NCBI GenBank assembly: GCA_029855935.1
Contig: JAGSHN010000012.1
Span: 248,001 to 312,000 of the forward strand
DNA from: Candidatus Thorarchaeota archaeon
GTDB lineage: Archaea; Asgardarchaeota; Thorarchaeia; Thorarchaeales; Thorarchaeaceae
Reading direction: 5' to 3'
DNA: 64,000 nucleotides
Shown here: in pieces, positions 33,826-43,174 of the stretch
How positions within the stretch are numbered: the stretch's first letter is position 1
How the letters are laid out: every line of letters begins with the position of its first letter
Made by a program: the position numbers and the translations under genes
Notes under the pieces: model-generated
Seen by the model: the letters and a program-made list of their open reading frames with translations, nothing else
The model's database searches: none
Told to the model about the DNA's origin: nothing

Positions 33826-35895
33826 ATGACAACCGGCGAACAGCTCCAGTCGGAGGAACTCGTGGAGTCTGAGGACCTCATACCCGACACTCTGAGCACT
33901 CGCGTTCGAGAGGCACTTCTAGCCCTGCCCGGTGTCGTGGCCCGCAGGGCGAGAAGCTTCGTGGGGCGAGTCGGAGCTGCTCTCCTGCGTGGGCTACGTG
34001 GCCTTGTCGCAATCCTCAGGGACCCCCGGGCTGCCGTATCACGCGCTAGGGAGCGTCTTCATGCCTCCGTACGTTCTCTGAGGCAGGAGCTGGACACGAT
34101 GTCAATTGCCCAGTTGGTGGGTGTCGTCGGAGTCTTTGGCCTGTTCCTCGTGGCCCCTCTTTTGAGCGTCGTGCACTTCTCATTCACCGACCCTCATACG
34201 GGGTCCCCCACCCTCGCGCATTTTGTGCGTCTCTTCAGTGACACCAACATCTGGCCCTGGTACTATGATGCCGTCAACCAACGATGGGAGTTCTTCATAG
34301 ACCTACGGACTGTCCAGTTCGCACACGGTGTTCTCACGATTCAGGGCTGGGACTTTGGAGCCATCATCAACTCCATCTATGTGGCAATCATTGTGACTAT
34401 ATTCTCTGTCCTGCTCGGCGTATTCTTCGCCTTTGTCATCGCCAGATATGACTTTCCGGGCAAGTCAGTTGTACGCACCGTTCTCATCTTTCCGATTCTC
34501 GCGACACCCTTCGTTGGTGCAATCGGAGTGAGATATTTCCTTGGTCTCAATGGCTTCTTCAACAACCTGTTCTACACTCATCTCGGATGGTGGCCCTTTG
34601 CCATCGAGCTTCGTGGGCTGGCCGCGATCATATTCATTCAGTCCCTCTCTTTCTTCTCTCTCGTATACCTTAATGCCTACTCGTCATTCATGAGTATTGA
34701 TCCTTCACTAGAGGAGCAGGCCGAGAACCTGGGGGCAAGAGGGTTCAAGCTGTTCCGAACTATCACCCTTCCTCTTGCGATGCCCGGAATCCAGGCTGGC
34801 GCAATACTGACGTTCATCCTCAGCATCGAGGACCTAGGAACGCCTCTCGTCTACTACGACGACCCACAGGCACGGAAGACACTTGCCTTTCAGGTCTTCT
34901 CTAGCATCGCAACACAGTCCGGCACAATAGACCCGAAGGGGCCTGCCATAGGGATAATCCTGCTGGTCTTCGCCCTCATCGGTTTCCTCGTGATTCGCAA
35001 GTACGCATCTCTGCGTTCATACGAGGCCGGTACCAAGGGTGGTCAGTGGAATCCACGTACTCGTCCTCTGAGTATCCCGGCCACGGTCCTGCTCTACGTC
35101 CTGCTCATCCCATCACTCTTCCTCGCTCTCATACCACAGATTAGCGTCATAGTCCTGTCTCTTGCGAAGGAATGGCCCACAACATCGCCACTGCCCTCTG
35201 TCTGGACACTAGACAACTATCAAGTATTGTGGGCCTATCAGGATGTCACCCGGTCAATCACACTGACGCTACTGTACGGTGCCGTGGCCACGGTAATCAT
35301 CGTGCTACTGGGCACCAGTGCCGCGTATCTCATCGCACGTACGGACATCCCTGGAAAGACCGCGCTTGACCTGCTTGTCACATCACCAATCGCCCTTCCA
35401 GGTATTGTGATTGCCACCGGGTATTTCACACTCTTCTACAACTCAATCTTCTTCCCACCTGGTGCTCCCGCATTCCTCATAACGATGTCATATACGGTGC
35501 GTAAGTTCCCGTTCACTGTGAGGGCAGCGTACGCAGGGCTTCTGTCGACACCTGTGGTGTTGGAGGAGGCCTCTATGAACCTTGGCGCCACCAAGAATCA
35601 GACGTTCTTCAAGATTACTATGCCCCTGATTGGTGTGAGTGTTCTTGCTGGCTCTCTGCTGTCATTTGTCTATTCTGTCAGCGAGGTCAGCACTAGCCTG
35701 ATACTCGGCAGCGTGGGCCGTGAGCAGGCACCTATGACGTTCTGGACATACGAGGTATTGCGTCTTGGTGGGACAATGGGCGGCTACTTCCACGCAGCCT
35801 GTCTGGGCGTCCTGATGATGGCGCTACAGATGGCGGTAATTACAATTACCAACAAGATACTTGGTGCAAGATCCTCAGCAATCACTGGCATATGA
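33826..35895 (+). CDS. ABC importer permease, two fused MetI-like domains
   Basis: A 689-residue membrane protein with two consecutive permease domains, as in FbpB/AfuB-type iron transporters. Both EAA loops that contact the ATPase are visible: LEEQAENLGARGFKLFRTITLP (first half) and LEEASMNLGATKNQTFFKITMP (second half). Around 12 transmembrane helices are expected. The first 85 residues form an unusual hydrophilic, Arg-rich cytoplasmic extension before the first membrane helix (about 90-115). The gene lies 37 bases after the binding protein, and its stop overlaps the ribosome site of the ATPase gene. Confidence 0.9.
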   Translation: MTTGEQLQSEELVESEDLIPDTLSTRVREALLALPGVVARRARSFVGRVGAALLRGLRGLVAILRDPRAAVSRARERLHASVRSLRQELDTMSIAQLVGVVGVFGLFLVAPLLSVVHFSFTDPHTGSPTLAHFVRLFSDTNIWPWYYDAVNQRWEFFIDLRTVQFAHGVLTIQGWDFGAIINSIYVAIIVTIFSVLLGVFFAFVIARYDFPGKSVVRTVLIFPILATPFVGAIGVRYFLGLNGFFNNLFYTHLGWWPFAIELRGLAAIIFIQSLSFFSLVYLNAYSSFMSIDPSLEEQAENLGARGFKLFRTITLPLAMPGIQAGAILTFILSIEDLGTPLVYYDDPQARKTLAFQVFSSIATQSGTIDPKGPAIGIILLVFALIGFLVIRKYASLRSYEAGTKGGQWNPRTRPLSIPATVLLYVLLIPSLFLALIPQISVIVLSLAKEWPTTSPLPSVWTLDNYQVLWAYQDVTRSITLTLLYGAVATVIIVLLGTSAAYLIARTDIPGKTALDLLVTSPIALPGIVIATGYFTLFYNSIFFPPGAPAFLITMSYTVRKFPFTVRAAYAGLLSTPVVLEEASMNLGATKNQTFFKITMPLIGVSVLAGSLLSFVYSVSEVSTSLILGSVGREQAPMTFWTYEVLRLGGTMGGYFHAACLGVLMMALQMAVITITNKILGARSSAITGI

Positions 35896-35905
35896 GGTGT
35901 TAATC

Positions 35906-37066
35906 TTGGTTGAGATACGGCTGGAGAACCTTCGAAAGACCTTTGGAGATGTTGTGGCGACGGACCAGGTCAACATAGTCCTAGCAGAGGGTGAGCTCTC
36001 GACGCTCCTTGGTCCCTCGGGCTGTGGGAAGACCACCCTTCTGCGTCTGATTGCAGGTTTCTACAAGCCAGACTCAGGGCGGATATACTTTGACGACCGC
36101 GATGTGACCAATCTCCCCCCATACAGGCGCAACACAGGCATGTGCTTCCAGAACTATGCACTCTGGCCTCATATGTCAGTGTACGACAACATCGCCTACG
36201 GTCTGAGACTAAAACGCATCAACGGTATGAAGTACACAAAGGCTGCGATTGACAGGCGTGTCAAGGAGGTCGTCGAGCTTGTGCGCCTCAAGGGTCTGGA
36301 GGACAGACACATCCATCAGCTCTCGGGTGGCCAGCAGCAGCGTGTCGCTCTAGCCCGGGCGCTTGTTGTCGAGCCCGACGTGCTACTCCTCGACGAACCA
36401 CTTTCGAACCTCGATGCAAAGCTGAGGATGGAGATGCGTGAAGAGATCATTCGCATCCAGAAGGAGCTACGCATCACGACCGTGTACGTCACCCATGACC
36501 AGCACGAGGCATTGAGCATCTCTGACAAGGTGGCCGTGATGGACCACGGCTACATTCAGCAGTTCGGCCCGCCCCGAGAGATCTACGCTAACCCACAGAC
36601 GATCTTTGTTGCAGACTTCATCGGCCGGTGCACGTTCATCGACGGAGTCATCAAGTCAATCGGTTCCCACATCGAGGTCAGACTTCCGAATGGCCAGACT
36701 GCTCACGGCAGGGCCACGATCCAGGGTTATCCGTTTGAGATTGGTGAGAAGGTGAAGTGTGCCATCCGTCCGGAGTCCCTTCATCTGCAGAGACACACCC
36801 CTGAGGACAACGAGATTACGGGCACCGTTGTCCGTACAATCTATGTCGGTACTGCTGTTGAGGTCTACTTCCAGATCGGTGAGATTCACGCTGAGGCGCT
36901 TCTGGGACCAGACACAGATGTGTCGCCGGGGGAAGAGATCACATTGTATGCACGACCGACTGAGGTCATGGTGCTGCCACTGGGCGGTGTGGAGGCACTC
37001 AAGAAAGTACCTGGCCATCCGCTCTTCAGATCATCAACCTCTACTGCGACGGCTGTGAGTGCCTGA
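35906..37066 (+). CDS. ABC importer ATPase (Fbp/Pot type)
   Basis: A 386-residue ATPase powering the importer. Walker A is GPSGCGKTT, the Q-loop is CFQNYALWPHM, the signature is LSGGQQQR, Walker B is DVLLLDEPLSNLD, and the switch His is in VYVTHDQHEA. A C-terminal TOBE-like domain follows (EVRLPNGQTAHGRA through VMVLPLGG). The start is a TTG with GAGGTG six bases upstream; the longer open frame to 35861 lies inside the permease gene and is not used. The last 26 bases overlap the 3' end of the convergent tgtA. Confidence 0.93.
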   Translation: MVEIRLENLRKTFGDVVATDQVNIVLAEGELSTLLGPSGCGKTTLLRLIAGFYKPDSGRIYFDDRDVTNLPPYRRNTGMCFQNYALWPHMSVYDNIAYGLRLKRINGMKYTKAAIDRRVKEVVELVRLKGLEDRHIHQLSGGQQQRVALARALVVEPDVLLLDEPLSNLDAKLRMEMREEIIRIQKELRITTVYVTHDQHEALSISDKVAVMDHGYIQQFGPPREIYANPQTIFVADFIGRCTFIDGVIKSIGSHIEVRLPNGQTAHGRATIQGYPFEIGEKVKCAIRPESLHLQRHTPEDNEITGTVVRTIYVGTAVEVYFQIGEIHAEALLGPDTDVSPGEEITLYARPTEVMVLPLGGVEALKKVPGHPLFRSSTSTATAVSA

Positions 37067-39080
37067 TCGTCACAGCGACTCCCCGGTCGAGCGTCAGCAT
37101 CTCCTCCCCTGTAAGCAGGGCACGTCCCACAGCAAGTATAGTACCTCCCTCGTCCGTGACGAGGACCTCCTCCCCTGCCCTTAGTTCTGGGCTCGCGTTC
37201 TTCACGAACTTGGCGAGGGCCGACCTGCCCTCTGCGACGAAGGGAGCCGCCTCATCATTCACGGCTACATAGTATCTCTCCGGGAGTCCCATATCCTCCA
37301 GCGCCAACCCCCCCTCGTACGTGGGGATCAGCAGTCCTGTCATAGGCATCATTGTGAAGAGGATGTCCTCCCCCTCCCTGATGTAGCGAATCTTTCCCGT
37401 TGCTCGCGACAGTTCAACGTTCCACTGTTCGAGCCTGCCGGTGTCACTGATGCCCCATTGATACGTGAATAGCGCACGGAGCTTTCTGAGTGTCCATGCT
37501 CTGTGCCGTACTCCGGAGGCGGTCTTGGTCACGTGTTCTGTGACCTCCGCCGCAGTTTCCAGGGGCGTCATGGTCAGCACCTCCGATACAGCCTCGAAGA
37601 GAACCTGGGTCGGAGCGCTTCTTGCGAACCACACTACCTCGTCCGCCTCGATGGTTGTCAGGACCTCAAGGGCTCTCTCGCGTACCGTGTTCAGCGTGTC
37701 CGCGTCAAGGTATCTTGGGAAGACCGACTGCTGGACGGGATGAACATGTTCGAACTCCCACGGTACTGCGCCAAAGGGTGTCAGGTAGACGACAATGAGG
37801 CGCTCTGGGGTGGTACGCTTGACGAGGTCAACAACCGTGGGAGTAGTCTCCGCAAAGGGTGTATCTGCGAGGTGCGGCACAACTATGACGGTCTCTGTTC
37901 TCCTATAGGGGTAGGATGTCATTATCCTGTCGTGTAGCCGATAGTACACTGGAAGATGTGCTGTTTCCGGGCCAGTATAGAACACTGATGTCGTTGTTCC
38001 CACAGGATGAGACCTCTCAATCTGATCAGCACGGTGCAGTAGTGTCTGGAGCGCATCGTATAGGCTTGGATGCGATCTTGCCCGTGCCGAAGCGAGCTGC
38101 AACAACTCCCCCTCAGCGATTGCCTGCCGGATGCGTCGCATCTCGGCACTTGTGACGTAGAGGTTGTGTCTCATGATTGCTGAGCGTCTCTCGCTCTTGT
38201 TCGTTCGTTTCAGCTCTTCTACGGTGGTCGAGCTACAGACTGGACAGTCACACGGAAGCTCCCGCAGGTCTTTGAGATGAACTGTTCCGCTGGTTAGCAT
38301 CAATCTATCGTCATCGGCGAACTTGGCATAAGACGCTGAGTCAAACAGATCGCATCCGAGCGCCGTCGCCAGCGCGAGAAACATCGGATGCCCACACCCG
38401 AAGAGATGCACTGGCCGGTCTGGTGGGAGGTGCCTCTTTGCTGCAAGTGTCACCCTGACAACATCGGAGTATCGATACTGCTCCATCAGAGGCACCACGC
38501 CCCCGATTGGATGGACGTCAAAGTCGAGCTGGGCGAGCCGCCTCGCCGACATCTCCCTAAGGTCTGTATAGACCCCTCCCTGGACGGTACCTGCAAGAAG
38601 CATATCGCCCTTCTCCGGTACGGACATCTCTCCGCGTTTCAGGGATGTGAGCACGTCGTGCTCGACCTGCTGGCGTCCCACGTCTGGTGCCGAGAACACG
38701 TCAAGGATGGTGCCCACATCAGAGCCAATGTCGCGCTGAAAACGCACGATCTCCAGCGGGTCTATCTCCTCTGACGGGAGGTCGTGAAAGTACATCTGGA
38801 AGGTCCCCGAGTCCGTCATGACGGGTCCCTCGAAGTCGAGCAGACCGTGGACACCTCTCTTCAGCGCGGTCTCGCGCAGCTCCTCTCGCCGACTGATGAT
38901 GTACGAGTTTGTTATCACCATCTGGAAACCGAACTCGGATACCAGCTCCGCGGGTGCTATCTCTGAGCGACCGGGGTGAATGACGGGCATTAGTAATGGT
39001 GTAGTGACTGTCCCGTGTCGCGTCCTGAACTTCCCTATCCTTGCGAGTCCGTCTTTGGTCTTTATCTCAAAGTCGCTCAT
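37041..39080 (-). CDS. tgtA: Archaeosine tRNA-guanine transglycosylase
   Basis: Exchanges guanine-15 of archaeal tRNAs for the 7-deazaguanine preQ0, the step toward archaeosine. The 679-residue protein has the catalytic domain with TDSGTFQMYFHD (Asp nucleophile region), DVFSAPD, GTVQGGVYTDLRE, GGVVPLMEQYRY, FGCGHPMFLALATALGCDLFDSASYAKFADDDR, and a zinc site (CDCPVC with a following Cys-less region and His). Middle domains follow, then a C-terminal PUA domain (PELRAGEEVLVTDEGGTILAVGRAL). Full archaeal length. It is transcribed on its own, opposite to hflX. Confidence 0.94.
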   Translation of the reverse strand: MSDFEIKTKDGLARIGKFRTRHGTVTTPLLMPVIHPGRSEIAPAELVSEFGFQMVITNSYIISRREELRETALKRGVHGLLDFEGPVMTDSGTFQMYFHDLPSEEIDPLEIVRFQRDIGSDVGTILDVFSAPDVGRQQVEHDVLTSLKRGEMSVPEKGDMLLAGTVQGGVYTDLREMSARRLAQLDFDVHPIGGVVPLMEQYRYSDVVRVTLAAKRHLPPDRPVHLFGCGHPMFLALATALGCDLFDSASYAKFADDDRLMLTSGTVHLKDLRELPCDCPVCSSTTVEELKRTNKSERRSAIMRHNLYVTSAEMRRIRQAIAEGELLQLASARARSHPSLYDALQTLLHRADQIERSHPVGTTTSVFYTGPETAHLPVYYRLHDRIMTSYPYRRTETVIVVPHLADTPFAETTPTVVDLVKRTTPERLIVVYLTPFGAVPWEFEHVHPVQQSVFPRYLDADTLNTVRERALEVLTTIEADEVVWFARSAPTQVLFEAVSEVLTMTPLETAAEVTEHVTKTASGVRHRAWTLRKLRALFTYQWGISDTGRLEQWNVELSRATGKIRYIREGEDILFTMMPMTGLLIPTYEGGLALEDMGLPERYYVAVNDEAAPFVAEGRSALAKFVKNASPELRAGEEVLVTDEGGTILAVGRALLTGEEMLTLDRGVAVTIRHSQPSQ

Positions 39081-39156
39081 TCACGGCACCTCTACGTCGT
39101 GGCGGACCGAGCAGGCTGGATAGTTGAGCGTTGTCAGTGTGTTCACTAATCGAACT

Positions 39157-39164
39157 CCTTAAGA
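39157..39164 (+). promoter_or_regulatory. TATA box of hflX
   Basis: CCTTAAGA lies about 26-33 bases before the ATG at 39190, but only five bases before the ATG at 39169, favouring the inner start and an almost leaderless message. Confidence 0.5.
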
Positions 39165-39189
39165 CAGTATGCCTCGTCGTGGGTCTTTG

Positions 39190-40494
39190 ATGAACGGAGA
39201 GCGAGCACTTCTTGTGCAGAGTCGTGGTCCATCCGATCCGGACCTGATGGACGAGTTTGTGGCTCTCGCAGAGAGTGCTGGGTACTCCGTTATCGGGACA
39301 ATCGACGTGGTCGGATCCGGATCCGCCCGTTTCGGTATCAGTCGCGGCAAGGTTGAGGAGATTGGCCTGTGGATCGAGGTCAACTCCCCGGACGTGGTAC
39401 TGTTCTCTCCCGTTCTGAAGTCAAGTCAGATGTATCGTCTGATGGAGGCCTGGGACATTGAGGTCCGCGACCGCACTCAGGTCATTCTTGAGATATTTGA
39501 CCGACACGCGAGGACGCTGCAGGCAAAGTTGCAGATTGAGGAGGCTCGTCTGCGGTACGAGCTGCCATTCATACGCCATCAGCTAAGGATGCGTCTGCAA
39601 CGTGAGCACACGGGGGCCCGGCCTGTGGGTGAGCAGATTGGCGCGGGAGAGGACCTGCTGAATCTTCGAGTGATGGAGATTCGCCGTAGGATAGCCAGGA
39701 TTCGCTCGAAGCTCGACAAGATAGAGAGGGCACAACAGCTGAAGAAGAAGAGTAGGTCGAAGAGCGGGTTCCTCGAGGTCGCCCTTGCCGGATACACCAA
39801 TGCGGGGAAGAGCACTCTGCACCGTGCGCTGACAGGCTCATCTGTCGAGGTGGCCGACAAGCTCTTCACGACGTTGGGCACAAAGGCGGCACTGCTCAGA
39901 GGACTTGACAGACCTGTTGTCCTCAACGACTCTGTTGGATTCATAAGTGACCTGCCGCCGTCGCTGCTCAAGGCATTCAACACGACCCTGATGGAGATTG
40001 CAGATGCCGACGTGGTCGTGCTGGTCATAGATGGCTCTGACCCAGTTGATGAGGTACGGAGAAAGACCGTGACCTGTCTCGACACCTTCCGAGAGATCGG
40101 GGCCAACGGAATTCCGATTGTCGGGGCGCTCAACAAGGTTGACCTCGTGACGCAGGACGAGGCCGATGCAAAGACTAGGGCTCTTGATGACCTGATCGAC
40201 ACCCTCGTGCCAATCTCCGCCAAGACCCGTCTGGGCCTAGAGCAGCTGCTCAAAGAAGTCGAGGCACATCTGCCGCCTGTGACACGCTACCGTGTCCTCC
40301 TACCCTACGGTCACGAGGGGATGTCTCTACTATCGTGGGTCCACGACAACGCACGAGTTGTCTCCGAGCAGTTCAACAGTGGCGGGATTGAGATAGAGGT
40401 CGACCTCTCCTACGACCTCGCGCGACGTCTGCTCAAGACATTGCCAGTGGGATCTCTCCAGAGAGTAGACAGTGAAATTCAGCCAATTGACTGA
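39190..40494 (+). CDS. hflX: GTPase HflX
   Basis: A ribosome-associated GTPase implicated in recycling or rescue of stalled ribosomes. The N-terminal HflX domain shows ARFGISRGKVEEIGLWIE, the DRTQVILEIFDRHARTLQAKLQIE segment, and the glycine-rich linker; a coiled-coil region follows (RRRIARIRSKLDKIERAQQLKKK). The G domain has AGYTNAGKST (G1), NDSVGFISDLPPSLLKAFNTTL (G3 and the HflX-specific follow-on), NKVD (G4) and SAKT (G5). The start at 39190 is chosen from the TATA position; starting at 39169 would add seven residues. Confidence 0.92.
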   Translation: MNGERALLVQSRGPSDPDLMDEFVALAESAGYSVIGTIDVVGSGSARFGISRGKVEEIGLWIEVNSPDVVLFSPVLKSSQMYRLMEAWDIEVRDRTQVILEIFDRHARTLQAKLQIEEARLRYELPFIRHQLRMRLQREHTGARPVGEQIGAGEDLLNLRVMEIRRRIARIRSKLDKIERAQQLKKKSRSKSGFLEVALAGYTNAGKSTLHRALTGSSVEVADKLFTTLGTKAALLRGLDRPVVLNDSVGFISDLPPSLLKAFNTTLMEIADADVVVLVIDGSDPVDEVRRKTVTCLDTFREIGANGIPIVGALNKVDLVTQDEADAKTRALDDLIDTLVPISAKTRLGLEQLLKEVEAHLPPVTRYRVLLPYGHEGMSLLSWVHDNARVVSEQFNSGGIEIEVDLSYDLARRLLKTLPVGSLQRVDSEIQPID

Positions 40495-40589
40495 GTGACG
40501 CGCTCTCTTCATCCCACCCTATCAGCAATATTCAATCGGAAACACATAAAGCAAGGGCACTCCGACCGAGGACAGGACTGCAAAGGAGT

Positions 40590-41533
40590 ATGAGACTCTG
40601 CCGACCAGCCAACTGGAACAACTGCTAGAGAGTGGACACTTCGTCATCACATGCGAGGTCCCCGCACCACGCGGATGCAACGTTGACACGTTTCTCTCTC
40701 GAGTCCGGTTGGTCCAACCCTACTGTCACGCCATCAACGTCACGGACAATGTCGGTGCCACTCCATCGATGGACGCACTCGCTGCAGCCCATCTTGTTCT
40801 TGATGCGGGTGTCGAGCCCATCCTTCAGATCTCCGGTCGTGACCGCAACAGAATCGCCCTTCAGAGTCTGCTCTATGGTGCCGCGGCGCTCGGTGTGCGT
40901 AACTTGCTATTCATCACTGGCGACTATCCGGATCTCGCCACGCATCCGCACGCGAAGCCTGTCTTCGACTACGACTCCGTGGAGGCTCTGAGGATTGCAT
41001 CGACGCTGATGGGCGGGGTGGACATCAGCGGTGCTGAGATTGATGGCGCACCACAGTTCTTTCTTGGCTCCACCTTCAATCCCTGCGGCGAGCCGTACGA
41101 CCTTCACCTCATGCGGCTCAGGATGAAGTATGAGACTGGAGCGCGATTCTTCCAGACTCAGGCAATCTTTGACATCAAGAGGTTTGCAGACTTCATGACC
41201 CATGTTCGTCCGCTTGATGTCTGGGTAATAGCAGGTGCAATGTTTCTCCGCAGCCTGGAGGTGGCTGAGGCGCTCGCAGCGTTCCCGGGAGTCCGTATCC
41301 CCCGGGAGGTCATCTACCGACTTGGAAGGGCAGGTCGGGGCATTGACGACGAGGAGGAGCGACTGGCGGCCGAGGCCGAGGAGGGGATGCGGATTGCTGT
41401 GGAAACCGTCAGAGCGCTGGCAGAAGTCCCAGGTGTCAGTGGCATTCATATCATGAGTGTTGGCTGGGTAGATGCAATCCCCGATGTCCTCTCGGAGGCC
41501 GGCCTCGTGTCCGCGGTGACAAACAGGAGGTGA
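40590..41533 (+). CDS. MetF-like 5,10-methylene-tetrahydrofolate/tetrahydromethanopterin reductase; start codon disrupted
   Basis: Reduces a methylene-pterin to the methyl-pterin. The flavoprotein TIM barrel shows INVTDNVGATPSMD, GVEPILQISGRDRNRIALQS, LGVRNLLFITGDYPDL, FFLGSTFNPCGEP and TGARFFQTQAIFD. The conserved first strand (ESGHFVITCEVPAPRG) is encoded upstream of the first usable in-frame start (TTG 40709), in a frame open back to 40550 without any ATG, GTG or TTG. An ATG at 40590 with GGAG just before it and TATA-like CACATAAAGC about 45 bases earlier is one base out of frame. A missing base after that ATG, or a non-standard start, is likely. It heads the MtrH/MtrA cluster. Confidence 0.8.
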
Positions 41534-41537
41534 AACG

Positions 41538-42455
41538 GTGTTCATATTTCGGCAGAAGCAGCAAGTCTTCGACTTTGGCGGGATCCGGATTGGTGGGCAG
41601 CCTGGCGAGAACCCGACGGTGCTGATAGGAGGGCTGTTCTTCAAGGGCCAAGAGGTGGTGGAGAACACACGGGAGGGCCGGTTTGACGCCGCCCTAGCTG
41701 CTCAGTGGTTGTCGCAGGCGCAGGAGATGTCCGAGAGAACCGGTCATCCCCTGATGATACAGATCTATGGACGCACACCCATAGCGATGGAGCGTCATCT
41801 CTCGTGGCTGGCCGACAACTTTGATGGACCATTCCTCTTCGAATCAATCAATGCGCGTGCGAGGATCTATGGGATAGAGTATTGTGATGAGAGGGGCCTT
41901 GTAGACCGCGCGGTCTACAACAGTGTCAATCTCTCTATGACCTCCGAGGAACGTGAAAGACTGTCCGAGTCGTCCATCGACAAGGCTGTCGTCTTGGGAT
42001 GGTCCCCTCGGGCGACCTCTCTTGCAGAGCGGATGGAGACAGTCGAGTCAATGGTGAGTGAGGCACGGCGACTGGGTATGAAAAAGATTCTTGTTGACCC
42101 GGGGACGCTCCCGGTCGGGGCTGGCTACGGTCTCGAATACCGTACCGTGCTTGCCATAAAGTCCGAACTCGGACTACCCACTAGCCTTGGACCACACAAT
42201 GCTCCGGCCTCGTGGAGGTTCATCCGTCAGCAGGCCCTAGACACGGAGGTGATCAGGCTGACGACCAGTGTTGCAGCCACCGTGGTGGCTCAGGTACTGG
42301 CCACCGATGCCCTAATGTACGGTTCTCTCGCGAACAGCAGAGCCGTGTTCGCATCTGTGGCACTGGTGGGAAACGCCATTGCTGCAGCTGCGGCAGAGGC
42401 CCACTATGCAGCTGGACTGGACACATCACTCTTTGAACCACCAACATATGACTAG
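41538..42455 (+). CDS. mtrH: MtrH-like methyl-tetrahydropterin:corrinoid methyltransferase (first copy)
   Basis: A 305-residue protein closely resembling subunit H of tetrahydromethanopterin S-methyltransferase, which carries the methyl group from methyl-H4MPT to the corrinoid on MtrA. Family features: KQQVFDFGGIRIGGQPGENPTVLIGGLFF at the N-terminus, the YNSVNLSMTSEE segment, VDPGTLPVGAGYGLEYRTVLAIKSELGLPTSLGPHNAPASW, a TIM-barrel pterin-binding layout. Four bases after the MetF-like gene and five before mtrA, clearly one operon. No membrane subunits of the Mtr complex are in the window. Confidence 0.9.
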   Translation: MFIFRQKQQVFDFGGIRIGGQPGENPTVLIGGLFFKGQEVVENTREGRFDAALAAQWLSQAQEMSERTGHPLMIQIYGRTPIAMERHLSWLADNFDGPFLFESINARARIYGIEYCDERGLVDRAVYNSVNLSMTSEERERLSESSIDKAVVLGWSPRATSLAERMETVESMVSEARRLGMKKILVDPGTLPVGAGYGLEYRTVLAIKSELGLPTSLGPHNAPASWRFIRQQALDTEVIRLTTSVAATVVAQVLATDALMYGSLANSRAVFASVALVGNAIAAAAAEAHYAAGLDTSLFEPPTYD

Positions 42456-42460
42456 GAGGA

Positions 42461-43171
42461 ATGCGAGCACTCTTGAGCAGAGAATCAGGACCAGAGCGTC
42501 AGTGGCCACCCGCCCCCGGAGACTATGAGGTCGGCGATCCACTGCTCCCCGTGGCGATATGTACACTGGGCAAGAAGATCTCTGTGCCCTCGAAGTATGC
42601 CATCATTGGGACCTGCAAGACAGAGAACATAGGTATCGAGAGAGTGATAGTCAACATAGTCTCCAACCCGAACATTCGCTATCTGATTCTCGCGGGGCCT
42701 GAGGTCCCGGGTCACAGAACTGGCTCAACACTGAGGAGCCTGTATGACCACGGTGTCGACCCCCACACACGGAGAGTTCTGAATGCACCCGGTGCGATAC
42801 CATATGTAGAGAACGTTCCTCTTGAGGCCGTCGAACGCTTCAGGGAGCAGATTGAGCTGGTTGATATGATGAACGTGTCAGACCCAGAACGTATCGCTCG
42901 ACAGGCGGAGGATCTTCTCTCGAGAGGCGCGGAGCCCTTCCCCAAGCCACCCATCTGGGTCGACTTTGGCCATGCGAAACGGGAGCGTCGCGGCAAACAG
43001 CCGAGCGGAGATGTCTGGGTCATCCCGGAATACGGTGTGTCAATCGATCCCGCGACCTCTGTCATAGGACGTGGAGCACCGTCTGCGACCGTCCCTGTCG
43101 GCAAGGGTCATGTCGTCGTCGAGGTGATCTCCGAAGACGGGGGAACAGTACTCTTCACGAGGGAGGAATGA
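42461..43171 (+). CDS. mtrA: MtrA-like corrinoid protein, soluble form
   Basis: A 236-residue homologue of subunit A of the methanogen Mtr complex, the corrinoid carrier. It shows WPPAPGDYEVGDPLLPVAICTLGKK, IIGTCKTENIGIERVIVNIVSNPNIRYLILAGPEVPGHRTGSTL (with the His that coordinates cobalt in MtrA), and GAIPYVENVPLEAVERFREQIELVD. The C-terminal membrane helix of methanogen MtrA is missing; instead a soluble domain (about 165-236, WVDFGHAKRERRG onward) is present, so it should be cytoplasmic. GGAGG precedes the ATG. It lies between two mtrH genes. Confidence 0.9.
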   Translation: MRALLSRESGPERQWPPAPGDYEVGDPLLPVAICTLGKKISVPSKYAIIGTCKTENIGIERVIVNIVSNPNIRYLILAGPEVPGHRTGSTLRSLYDHGVDPHTRRVLNAPGAIPYVENVPLEAVERFREQIELVDMMNVSDPERIARQAEDLLSRGAEPFPKPPIWVDFGHAKRERRGKQPSGDVWVIPEYGVSIDPATSVIGRGAPSATVPVGKGHVVVEVISEDGGTVLFTREE

Positions 43172-43174
43172 CGG

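Noticed and set aside
35861-35905. Earlier start for the ABC ATPase inside the permease gene
   Set aside because: The TTG at 35906 has a perfect GAGGTG site and matches the family N-terminus.
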